Of a stretch of 64,000 bases of DNA, positions 34,991 to 45,440 are shown in pieces. The notes under the pieces were generated by a model. It did no database searches. It was not told the origin of the DNA and saw only the letters and a list, made by a program, of their open reading frames with translations. The DNA lies in contig CM019236.1 in NCBI GenBank assembly GCA_009741485.1, positions 44,572,143-44,636,142 of the forward strand, read 5' to 3'. The stretch is from Malurus cyaneus samueli (Eukaryota; Chordata; Aves; Passeriformes; Maluridae). The number at the start of each line of letters is the position of its first letter. The stretch's first letter is position 1. A program made the position numbers and the translations under genes.

Positions 34991-37524
34991 TTTCAGTCAT
35001 CCATCAATTAGTAATTAGAAATTTTTAATCTTTCACATCATCTCTCTGTCAGGTTGTCTTTATGTGTTCTTGCTTATCACCTTGGATTTGAGTCACAGCA
35101 ATAATATAGGCTAGGGCAAAAAGAGTATCAAACTCACACCTTAAAGCTTCCTTTGCTGAAACCAGTTTCATGTATGTCCCAAGAAATATAACTCTATTCA
35201 GTCTGTGAAAGTCCAGCACGGAAGGAAAAGATGCAGGTGATGCTCTGAAGAGGGCTAGCATGGCACTTGGAGCTAGTGCCTTGTCTGACCTCCTGGTGCA
35301 GCAGCAGCCACCAGCAGCTTGCACAGAGCCCAGTGGAAGCCAATGTCTCTATTTCTGTCTTACTCATGAATGTGAACCATCTATAGCTTGCTATAAGTGT
35401 GGCTGCTGGACAGCTCCCAGAGCAGATACAGAGATACTCGTGTGGGTTAGAAACTTCTTTATCTAAAAACATTGCTTCTGAATTGATGCTGTACCTTTAG
35501 CCTTTAGCCTTCTCAAGGTTCTGAACTGTTTATTATTAAGTTTAAAATGGACTGCAACAGAACTGGTCACCAACAGCAGTCAGACACCGAGGAAAAGGAA
35601 GCAAGCACATGGTGTATGCCTTTTGTGGTAATGCCTGTCTGATCTCTGATCAGGGATGCATCATCTGAGCTGAGGTAAAATAAGCTGGTTTTTGTAGAAA
35701 CTCTTGTGTAGTCATTGGTTGTCAGTAATCTAGATATTTAGCCATTCACAGATGCCAGAATATGCAGTATGCCTCAGCTAACACTAGATGCTGCCAGTGT
35801 ACTTTAGAGGCTGACACTCATGCTAAAAAGGAGCAGGCTTGAGGCTTTAGAAAGCTAGGTACAAAACTATGGCTTCCTATTTCAGGATTATTTCAGTCAG
35901 CAGTACAAATATATTTCTGCCTCATTTTTGAATGGTTACTTGAAAAGAAACTCTTACCTGCCTTCTTAAATTTTTTTGTTGTTGTTGTTTTGTTGGGTTT
36001 TTTTTTTTTTGTTATCTCTGTATGAAGCAGTGCTATCCAGGGTGTAAATGTGCATGCTCTAACTGGATGTGGCAAAATTGTTACTAAGCCTCCAGTACCT
36101 CCTCACTGTTTTCTATCTTTTGTCTGTTTTTCTGTCATCTTGCCTTTCTCTTGAACAAAAAAATACATGGTTAAAGCACTGAAGTGGGAAATTGGAGTAC
36201 TTTGTTCAGATCCCTGCTCAGCCAAGTGTCATTTACCTGTTTTACCTGAATGGCTTTGCTCTATTTATGCCTTGCTGTCTCTTTTCTTAAGAACGGGCCT
36301 AGGGATATCCTTCCCCCACAGGGTGTCATGTTCTTAAATATATATGTAAGTGCTAGGATGGGACTGATAAAATTACATGGGAAGAAAGTACACTTAGAGA
36401 ACAAAACCACTAGAGCCATCATTGATATTAAATATGGAAAGTCTGTCTCGTCATATCCAGCTCTCTAGAGTATCATGTGTTTGGAGGAATTAATGACCAG
36501 TGTATGTACAGTCCTGGCAGCCAGTTCCTCTGAAGCCCAGCCAGATGACTGCTCTTGCTCTTTTGAGGGATGCCTTAAGGGATACCTTAGCCATATGCAA
36601 GTCCTTCAAAGTGCTTTAATCATGGCTCTTTCACAGACAATCAAACCATGGCAGCCATGAATTCCATCCAATAACCCTAAGTAGACATCAGGCTGGCTGC
36701 ACACCTATAATCCTGCTGCGGGAGATCCTGTGCTGCTTCTACCTCTTTACTTGTGAGAGAAAGCCACTTCCAGTCCTATTGCCTTCTTGAGGAAAATCCC
36801 TTCCGTCCTGGTGTGCTGACAGAAAGTATCAGCTGTGTTTCTTTGATTTTGCTGCTCTTCTTTTTTGAATTTATATCACTCTTGGTTTTTGTATCAGTTA
36901 TTCTCCTGGTAGAATCAGTATGCTGCATCTTGATTCTTAATGTTTTACAGCATTTCAAACACAGACTGTCTGGATGATAAATCCATGTACTATGTCAGAA
37001 ATGCTGAGGGCCTCTGTGTCTGGCAGTTAGCAAGCAAAACATATCTATATAGTGTGTGTTCTCCTGCTTGCTGTTTTGATTCACCTTGCCCACAGAAAGA
37101 GGTCCTTAGCAAGGTAAAATCAATGACGCATTTGTCAAGGATCTCTGACTTCAGAGAAATCTCTCCAGGTCAGTTTCTTTCTCTGGATTGGGCTGAGTGG
37201 CTTCTCTGTAGTCAGACTGAATTAGAAAAATCCACAGCACAGACTTCATGTGTTTGGAGAGAGAAAATAGAGGATTTGACATTTAACTGCCGCAAAGTCA
37301 GACAACAAGAATGTTTGAACTGTTTGTGGGTTTCTTGTGTTAGGCGTGAGCAGACAGCATCGTTATTCATCCCCGAGGCAGTGGGTGGAGAGACCTGGAG
37401 TTGATTGTGACAAGAAGTTTGGGTGAGACAAAGACAGTTTGGAGGCTTAAAAAGCCTCATAGAAACAAGCTGTTGCAGACAGTGTTCACTGGGGAGCCAT
37501 TTTATATGGTTTGCCTCACACTGC
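34991..37524. other. Intergenic, no recognised feature
   Basis: A T-rich low-complexity run lies at about 35,968-36,012. A 154-codon frame at 36,940-37,404 has no similarity I recognise and is probably chance. The last bases (about 37,440-37,524) may belong to the older LTR that hosts the next element. Confidence 0.5.
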
Positions 37525-37661
37525 TGTCAGGCATATGGGGGGCGTGACACTTGCAGCTGCAGGAGGGTAAGAGGATGGAGAACCTTGTCTCTCGGGGTGA
37601 TTCGCCTCGGCAACACCTCCATGAGGCACCTGGAGACACTGCTCTGCACAGAGACATCTCT

Positions 37662-37760
37662 CCAATCGGATGGCTGAAGGACTCCACCAATGGAAGAACG
37701 GATGGACCAATGGTCACCTGGTCAGCAAGGCAGATTTAGGAGGAAGCACGGGGTATAAAA
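37662..37760 (+). promoter_or_regulatory. LTR core promoter: three CCAAT boxes and TATA box
   Basis: CCAAT occurs at 37,662-37,666, 37,687-37,691 and 37,707-37,711, spaced 25 and 20 bp, and TATAAAA lies at 37,754-37,760, 43 bp after the last box. This is a canonical retroviral U3 promoter layout. Predicted transcription would start near 37,785 toward increasing coordinates. Confidence 0.6.
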
Positions 37761-38126
37761 TCTAACTGCACATGACGCATGGCGGGCGAGTAATCTGGTC
37801 TGTTGTGACGGAGTTGATCGGCAAGCTAATTGGGTTGGTTGAGGGATGGGAGTTGAGTCCAGGGCAGTTGAATTTCCGCTGGTGTATGTGGCGCGCGGGC
37901 AGTTGAATCCAGTGCGGTGATTGCGCTGCGGGGGGTTTGCATTGGCCTCTTGTCGCCCAAATAACCATGCCTGCATCGGAGACGCCACTGCCCGCCAAGC
38001 CTGCAGTGGGCGTCTGCCTCACCCTTCGCTGCACCCGCCTCCGTGTCCTCCCTGAGCCACCTGCCTGCCTCCGACCTCGCCCGCCGCTGAGATCCTCGCC
38101 TCAGCTCCACCCAGGGTCCTGGTCCT

Positions 38127-38240
38127 GTCCGAGTGTCCACTCACCGTGTGTCCAGCAGCCCATCGTCCGAGTGTCCACTCACCGCGTGTCCAGCAGCCCA
38201 TCGTCTGAGTGTCCACTCACCGTGTGTCCAGCAGTCCATC
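38127..38240 (+). repeat. Tandem repeat, three copies of a 38-bp unit inside the LTR
   Basis: Units start at 38,127, 38,165 and 38,203. Each reads GTC(C/T)GAGTGTCCACTCACC followed by G(T/C)GTGTCCAGCAG(C/T)CCATC. Copies differ at only a few positions, mostly C/T changes. The 38-bp period is not a multiple of three, which argues against coding. Confidence 0.95.
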
Positions 38241-38450
38241 TCCACGGGAACCACTCCTCTCCCCGAGCTGCTCTCTCTCCGGCAGCAGCGCTCACCCCGT
38301 CACGTGGACATGGACGGCACCCCCCGGTCCTACTGGTGGTAACGCCCGCTCTCTCCCTCTGTCTCCTCTCCCCATTCCTTTTCCATTTTCCTTTTGCTGT
38401 CTTTTCCAGCCCCCTTTAGTGGGCAACTACTTCTTTGTTTTTGGGTTACC

Positions 38451-38456
38451 AATAAA
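38451..38456 (+). terminator. LTR poly(A) signal
   Basis: AATAAA about 100 bp before the LTR 3' edge, at the expected R/U5 position. Confidence 0.55.
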
Positions 38457-38556
38457 TGGTTCTGAGATACAAAGTTTGTCTCGGTTGACTTCCTTTCGTT
38501 CTTGACCATCCCTTTTAAAAGAACTCCTCGCAGTTCCCTACGTTTGGAACGCGACA

Positions 38557-38930
38557 AACTGTCTCCAGGAAAGCAGGGTTTCTTCACATGTAATGGTTAC
38601 TTGGGAAGACAAATGCCATACCTCCAAATGCCCATGCCCCCTCTCCTTTTTTTTTCCCCTCAGCTTTATATGCTGAACATGATGCCATACGATATAGAAT
38701 ATTATTTTGGTCAGCTGTTCAGCTGTGTTTCCTCCCAACCTTTCGTGCACTTCCCTCCTTCTCACTGGCCATGCACTATGAGAAACAGAATATGATTTCT
38801 GTTCAATTACCGTTCAGCAGTGTCAAAAACACATGTATGTCATCAACTCTATTTTCAGCACAGATCCAAAACACAGAATCACACAAGCTACTATGTAGAA
38901 AATCAATGCTATTGAGCAAAATTCAGCACA
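38557..38930 (+). mobile_element. 3' part of an older avian LTR interrupted by the CpG-rich LTR
   Basis: CTGTCTCCAGGAAAGCAGGG, GGTTACTTGGGAAGACAAAT, CAGCTTTATATGCTGAACAT, GATGCCATACGATATAGAAT, TTTGGTCAGCTG and the end AAAATTCAGCACA follow the order of a common avian ERV LTR 3' region that ends in CAGCACA. It is more diverged and lacks CpGs, as expected for an older copy. Its 5' part should lie before 37,525 if the younger LTR jumped into it, but I cannot confirm that part. Confidence 0.6.
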
Positions 38931-39482
38931 ACTATGGAGAAAGATATGATACAGGAATTTAAAGTTTTGGATTTTAAGTTGCCAAAAGTTTGGTGTTTTT
39001 TTTTTCTTTAACAGATAATATACATTTGTAAGTATAGTATAGACATTTGTAAGTAATGATGTCTAAGAACGTCTCTCTGATATCCATGTGTAAGGGAGAG
39101 CAGCACAATTGACAGATATCCAAATGAGGAACTGTTTAATGCTGTCAATAATACCAGTAAGCCAGGGGAAAGTCTGGTTTGTATGTTTGGGAAAGCCAGA
39201 AACCAAGTGCTTTGAGATTTCTTCATAACACAGAAATACAGAGAAAGGAAGGCACAGCAAGTTGTAGGTGTGGAACCCTTGCATACTGAAAGATTTAATA
39301 GTGCTTTAAAGATCTGCAGTTGAATCTGCATCATTTGTAGACTTCAAAACTTAGGGCAAATGTTGTCTGGATGGTTCTTGCAAAACTGTGATAGTGACTC
39401 CCTTGAGGAACATTCCCTGTCATGGTCTGAGTGAGGATGACTTGGTGCTGCCTAATGAGAACTTTTCTAAACTTGCTGACAT
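38931..39482. other. Intergenic, no recognised feature
   Basis: T-run at 38,996-39,007. Nothing else assignable. Confidence 0.55.
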
Positions 39483-39906
39483 AGGTTAGATGATTAAGGG
39501 ACTGGAGCATCTGCCTTACAAGGAAAGGCTGAGGGAGCTGGGCCTGTTCAGTGTTGAGAAGAGACAACTCAGAGAGACCTCACCAATGAATATCGGGAGT
39601 GGGGGGTGTCAAGACAATGAAACCATGTTCTTGGTGGTGTCAAGCAAGAGGACAGGAGGCAGTGGGCAGAAATTAATGCACAGGAAGTTCTAGCTGAACT
39701 GAAGAAGAACTTCTTGACTTTGCAGGTGACTGTGCATGGAACTGGCTGTTCAGAGAGGGTGTGGAATCTCCGTCACTGCAGTTATTCAAGAACCATCTGG
39801 TCACAATCCTGCGCTGTGTGCTCAGGGGTGACTGTGCTTGAGCAGGGAGGTTGGATCAGGTTATCCATGGTGGTCCCTTGCAACCTGAACCATTTTGTGA
39901 TTCTGT
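39483..39906 (+). mobile_element. CR1 LINE 3'-end copy, sense orientation
   Basis: GACTGGAGCATCTGCCTTAC, AAGGAAAGGCTGAGGGAGCT, CTGAACTGAAGAAGAACTTC and the closing CAACCTGAACCATTTTGTGATTCT are the end of the CR1 open frame and its 3' UTR in the forward direction. It is about 420 bp and 5'-truncated. Confidence 0.87.
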
Positions 39907-41099
39907 TCGTAGTTACAGTGTTCAGCACTGGAAAGCTCAGTTCCTGAAACAGTACTCTCTGGAATACAGGCTTGTACAATAATTAAGCATGTTATTTTTA
40001 CTGTGGAAGTTATTGTGACTGATTAAATGTGTCTCAGGTCTGTAATGTTATAGACCACTACAGGGTCTGTTTCTTTCTACTGACAAGAGTTTTTGTCAGT
40101 ATTCAGGGGCTGAGGAATGGATAGAGAAGCCTGCTCAGAAATTTGTATCACCTCTCTGCCTGTAGGGTACTGAAATAAAAACATCATCAAAGTGCTGTGT
40201 AAGAAGTAGAAAGGACAGGGAAGAGACTGTTCTGCTCTTGGTAGAACTGTGTGGTGCAGAAGCCTGGAAACCTTCTGCAGCCAGTCCCAAAACTGCTTTT
40301 ATGGTAAGGACATTGAATACACAGAGGCATAGGACAGGCCTGGGTTTGGATACTTTCCCAGCTGCCAGCAGTTCTTGGCTTCAACACTTTTTTCCTGAAC
40401 CAGATGTAATTTCTGTGTACTTGGTAGTGTCTTATAGATTTCTCTTTCATAAATTTCTTCTGTATCCCCTCAGACCCTTGTAATAGCATTTGCAGTATGT
40501 TTTGGCAAATGTTTCCACAGATCTGCTTGTTCTCACATGAAGAACTACATCCTCATTCATTTTTAACCAGAACTCTTGGTAACTTTTTATGTCTTTGGAA
40601 ATAGCTGAACTGTTCTCAAATAAAAGTCTCCACAAGCAATATGACATGGGGCAAAGACATAATGTAAGATATTCTCTGACAGCAATATGCTGTATTAATT
40701 TTGGAGGCATTTGAACACAAACTCCTTCATCCTATGCTAAAAAACACGTATTTCTGAAAGTGTAGCTGTGTCTTGGTAAATTGTATTTATTGGCTCAAAG
40801 CGCTTGTAACTAGCACCGTTTGACATTCAAAATATGTAACACCAGCTCAGTGACATGGGTCTTTGTCATATTGGAAAAGGTTACATGGCAACCTGCAGGA
40901 ACCCAGAGGTTCCCAGTTCAGACAGCTGAACAAGGTAATTGGATGTAATCAGTAATTGGCTCACAGCTCTGGCATTTTCTGTTCTGTTAGAGTTTTGGTA
41001 TCACTGTTTCTTAGTTGCATTACTGCTTTCACATCACAACCTATCTGTTGGAATCCAGAGGCCTTACAAAAGAGCTATTGGAAGAGATCTGCCTTCATC
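39907..41099. other. Intergenic, no recognised feature
   Basis: No gene or repeat recognised. The last 50-100 bp may belong to the LTR that follows. Confidence 0.55.
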
Positions 41100-41819
41100 T
41101 TGTGGAGAGCTCTACACGTGCCCAAAGGAGTCTGCAGCTGCTTGGGAAATGCACACTGAAGAAGGATCCTGGTAGGACCTGTGGCCCCATGGAGAGAAGA
41201 AACCTATGCTGGAGCAGGTTTGCTGACAGGAGTTGTGACCCCATGAGGCACTCACCCTGGAGCAGCCTTTTTCTGAAGGACTGCACCCCATGGAACAGAC
41301 ATTAGAAAAGTTCATAAAGAACTGCAGCCTTTGGGAAGGATCAACATTTGAGAAGTTCTTGGAGGGCTGTCTCCCATGGGAGAGGCCCCGTGCTGGAGCA
41401 AGCAAAGAGTGGGAGGAGTTCTTCCCTTGAGAAAGAAAGAGCAGCAGAAACAATGTGTGATGAACTGATCACAGCCACCATTACCTGTCCCCCTGCAGCA
41501 CTGGGGAGGTGTGGAGGAGGCAGAGAATTTGTGAGTAAAGTTAAGCCTGGGAAGAAGGGAAAGGTGAGGTGAAGCTGTTTTAAGATTTTGATTTTATTTC
41601 TTGTTACCATACTCTGATTTGACTGGTAATATATTAAGCTAATTTTCCCAGGTCAAGTCTGTTCCTTCTATGATGATAAATGCAGAGTGATCTCTCCCTG
41701 TCCTGATCTCGACCCATGAGCTTTTCGTTGTATTTTTTTCTCCCCTGCCTCATAAAGAAGGGGAAGTGGTAGAGCAGCTTTGCTGGGCATCTGTCATCCA
41801 GCCAGGGGCACCCACCACA
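41100..41819 (-). mobile_element. LTR of an avian endogenous retrovirus, degraded
   Basis: Read on the minus strand it starts TGTGGTGGGTGCCCCTGGCT and continues with GAAAAGCTCATGGGTCGAGA, then GGAAAATTAGCTTAATATAT and repeated CTGCTCC(A)-type units up to about 41,160. The plus-strand view shows the repeating theme ATGGAGAG..GCTGGAGCAG in several versions (41,190-41,400). This order matches an abundant avian LTR. No internal retroviral genes adjoin it. The distal edge is vague and no target duplication was identified. Confidence 0.55.
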
Positions 41820-44529
41820 AGCTGGCACAGATTTTAGAAAGTTAGGTCTACAGCAACTCTTCAAATATTTGGCCTTCTTTTCAAGGAAAAATCAAAACAA
41901 GCTAATCTTCTGTGTTGCATTATATAACATGACATAAATACTTTAAAAATAAACTTTTTCTCTAGGTGCATTTACTCCATTGAAACTCACAGATATTTTT
42001 CCCCCCTTAGTCGGTCTTCCAAACAGAGCTAAACAATAACAAACCTGAGCCTGTGCTTTATGCCACTAATGCCCAGTGTTGCTCAAAACAGCATTGCAAA
42101 TTTCATTTAGGCCACACCTATGGAGATGTAATTAGGTACAAGCTGTTCTAGGGAAGGGCTACTAAAATTGCATGTGTGAACATCAGTTAAAAAGCTGTCA
42201 GATGTTCAAGGTTATTTGTTCTTGTATAGCACTGAATAATATTTGACTCCTAAAAAGGAAGGTATTACAGAACTATCCTCTGAGAATGATAGCCTTTTTG
42301 GTTTTCTCCTATTTCTTACAATGATTATAGGCTTCATACGACTATAAATACATAGGTTTTATTCTTACACACTTTGAAGCAATCAAATAAATGAAAATTA
42401 CAAGTAGCCTTATTTTACTATTCTTTGGAAGTTTTACTAATATCATTAGAAATGTGTAGGTTTTATTTTTTATTAATGAACTAAAAAAATGTTTCTTGCT
42501 GGCTGCTTCTGTTGAAACTTGAATAACCCAAAGAAAGCTGTATTATACACTCCATAAGAGAATGGCCTTATTATATATTTCTGCATTTCAACACATGTAC
42601 TGCATGGGTTCATTCCTAGTAATCTTCATAAATTACACAGAGATATTCCTAAATAAAGCACTGATAAATATTGACAGACATGTCAGAGGCATTGTTACTG
42701 TGCTGTTGACAGAAAAGGTACAGAGTTTTCTCATGTACAAACCTGCCCTAGGTAACAGTGGTTTTCATTTCTGTAGGTGCCAACTCTGACAACAATTTCA
42801 AATGGCAAAAATAGGCACGTTACTAGTGGGGCTTGTGTCTGGATAACCATTTCATGGGAATGGTTTTATCCCAGTGTACATATGTTTATGATTACCTGGG
42901 GCAATGTCCAAGTGTGGTTATAACTCCAAATATTATATGGATTTAGCTGTATTTTTTGTTGTTGTTCAATTAGTGCACTGTTGGATTTTTCTTGGATGTA
43001 GCTGTAGAACTTTGCATTTCTAGTTCAACCAATTGTACCCATTCAGGCAGATAGTTTGTACCCATGGCATTGACTTGCAGCATGCACAAAATAGGGTTGT
43101 TGCAGGATAATCGAAGATTGTGAGCTTGCAACTGCTAACTTTTGCCAGTTGTACCTTTAAATAGATAGCTGAAAACATTCTGGTCTCACAGAGAGGTATA
43201 TATTTATCCCCACTTCAATGCCTGCAACGTTGTCATCACTTAGATGAAGAGTTTGTAAACACCTTAATCTTAAATTTATGACTGAGCTTGTCAAACTTTA
43301 ATTATAAATTCTAGCCTCACATATTAGGAAGAAACATCACACTTGTACTCATGAGCATTTAAACCCAAGCTTAGGATGTTTTTGCATTTAGAACTCTTCT
43401 CACATCTATCTTTGCTCTGTACCTGTGCATCCCATTCCCATGGCTTGTCATGCTCAACACTTTAGTTCCCTTTTTGCTGAAGTAATTCCAATTGATGCTC
43501 AGATCAGTGCAATTCTTAACCTCTTCAACAACACAAAAAGATAGAAATAGGGATTGCACTCAACTTTTTAGGTATCTGTTAAGTGACAGATTGGGACCTA
43601 CTTAAGCGTTGTGCATTTTTGTTTGTTTTATATTTTCCAAGAAAATGTCAGAACTGCATAGACTGCAAATACACACACCTGTCCATAGGTTTCATAAATG
43701 TGCCACTCTATCATAAAATTAGTCTGTTCTTTAATAAAACTTTGTAACCATGGAAATAGTGGAATTCACTCAGTGCAATGACTCTGTTCTGTGTATAATC
43801 CATCTGATATATTACCTGTGATGACAAAGGTCCTATCTAATAAACTTCCTCCCTGCTACTCCATGTTGGTAATTATGCTCAGAGAAATCTCTATGCAGAC
43901 CTTAGACATTTATATAGCCTTTTTCAAGGCAGTATGTTGTCCTTTATACATAAGATATCCATCCTGTCGTGCACTGGCTGCTAGATTCTCAAAAATCTGA
44001 TAAAAACCATCTTTTGTTTTGGCATTGGACAGTTGCTTGCCTTCTTTGTTGGATATTCTCAAATGCATTCCTAGCTTCTTAACATTGAAATGAATTTAAC
44101 CAAACACGTAAAATGTAACAGCAAAAAAAAACAAAAAAATAAAAAAACAGCAACCATTGAATGGGCGCCTTTATCTACATCTGAAGGGGTGTTATGTTTC
44201 GTGGTTTGACCTCAATCTGAGACATAGTGCTGCTTTGATTAATTTATTCATATTGATATTGAAATTATCTGATTTCACAGCAGGTGAATTACTTTCAAGG
44301 ACAGCTAAAGTTACAAAGTTAATGATCTTTTGTCTTACTTACTTCATAAACCTTGATTTTGTTTCTTACATTATAAATCACCCATACGAAACTATCCTAA
44401 AAGCAGTGCTATTTACCCTATTTAAACACCTTTCTCAGCTTTATTTTATAGACATCAATAGATTCAATAAATGGAAAAGCCTCTATGTGTTCATGAAATC
44501 CAACTTCTAACCCAGGAATGCCGTGTTCT
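41820..44529. other. Intergenic, AT-rich, no recognised feature
   Basis: Contains only short A/T runs, for example an A-rich stretch near 44,123-44,150. No gene, RNA or named repeat could be supported. Confidence 0.55.
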
Positions 44530-45440
44530 CTATTAAGCCATTCCTTAGACACCAGGAATGGTGATTTTACCACTTCTTTGGATGACTGTTCCCCAATGAC
44601 TTACACTGATGAAACTTTTTCAAATGAATAATTTTCTGATATGACAGTCAAACCTTCACTGGCACAGCCTGAGGCCATTTCCTCTTATTGCTTGCTATCT
44701 GAAAATGAGGCCAAACCTCCATTGCCTACACTGTCCCTTTGAGTAGTTGTGAAGAGTGATAAGGTCTTCCCTGAGCTCCTTTTCTCCAGGGCAAACAATC
44801 CCAGCTCCCTCAGCCTCTCCTCACAAGACATATGCTCCGCACCCATCACCAGCTCTATTGCCCTTCTCTGGACTTGTTCCAGCACCTCAATGTCCTTCAG
44901 GAACTGTTGGGCCCAGAACTGGACATTGGAATTCTTCAGCCTGGAGAAGAGAGTGCTTCAGGGTGACTGTGTAAGCCTGCAGATCCCTCTGGATGGCACC
45001 TGTCCTTCAGGAGTGTCAAGCACCACTCAGCTTGGTGTCATCTGTAAATTTATTGAGGGTGCACTCAATTCCTTCATCTATGTCACTAATAAATATAATA
45101 AGTGGTCCCAGTACAGACCCCTGAAGGGGACACCACTTGTCACTGATGTCCATCAGGACTCTGAGCAATTGACCAACTTCCCTCTGAATGCAGCTGTCCA
45201 ACCAATTTCTCAGTCCACCCATCAAATCCATCTCTCTGCAGCTCAGAGAGAAGATTGTTTTGGGGGATTGTATCAAAGGCTTTGTTGCTGACTTCAGGTC
45301 AGCAACATCTGTAGCCCTTCCCTTGTCCACTGATGGAGTCACTCCATCACAGAAGGCCACTAGGCTGATTTGCCCTTGGTGAAACCATGCTGGCTGTCAC
45401 AGATCACCTCCATGTCCTCCATGTGCCTTTGCATTTAGCA
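44530..45440 (-). mobile_element. CR1 LINE copy with reverse-transcriptase remnant and internal deletion
   Basis: The minus strand shows a 3' UTR part and then [24 protein letters not shown] sequence (about 44,830-44,885). A broken frame at 45,016-45,360 contains the RT motif SDIDEGIECTLNKFTDDTKL and GSVLGPLIIFI. FTDDTK corresponds to the catalytic FADD region of CR1 reverse transcriptase. Between about 44,935 and 44,975 several hundred bases expected from the family are missing, so RT and the C-terminus are joined by a deletion. It continues to about 45,440 (antisense of the DGVTPSVDKGRA region). Confidence 0.88.

Larger units (their letters stand above)
37525..38556 (+). mobile_element. CpG-rich solo LTR of an endogenous retrovirus (about 1.03 kb)
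   Basis: Candidate edges are TGTCAGG at 37,525 and GCGACA at 38,551-38,556, giving a TG...CA element. In order it holds three CCAAT boxes, a TATAAAA box, a long CpG-rich leader with a triple 38-bp repeat, a pyrimidine-rich stretch, AATAAA at 38,451-38,456 and a U5-like tail of about 100 nt. No primer-binding site or gag follows, so it is a solo LTR. High CpG density suggests a relatively recent insertion. Flanking hexamers CACTGC and AACTGT are only a loose match for a target-site duplication, so the edges may be off by some bases. Family not named. Confidence 0.68.

Noticed and set aside
36940..37404. 154-codon open frame
   Set aside because: No similarity recognised and no splice or promoter context; likely chance.
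37937..38419. 160-codon open frame rich in Pro, Ser and Arg
   Set aside because: Lies inside the CpG-rich LTR leader and crosses the 38-bp tandem repeat, whose period is not divisible by three; no recognised protein.
37525..38930. A complete provirus
   Set aside because: No primer-binding site, gag, pol or env follows the LTR within the window; the next recognisable sequence is an older LTR end.
44749..45291. 180-codon plus-strand open frame
   Set aside because: Antisense shadow of the CR1 copy at 44.5-45.4 kb.
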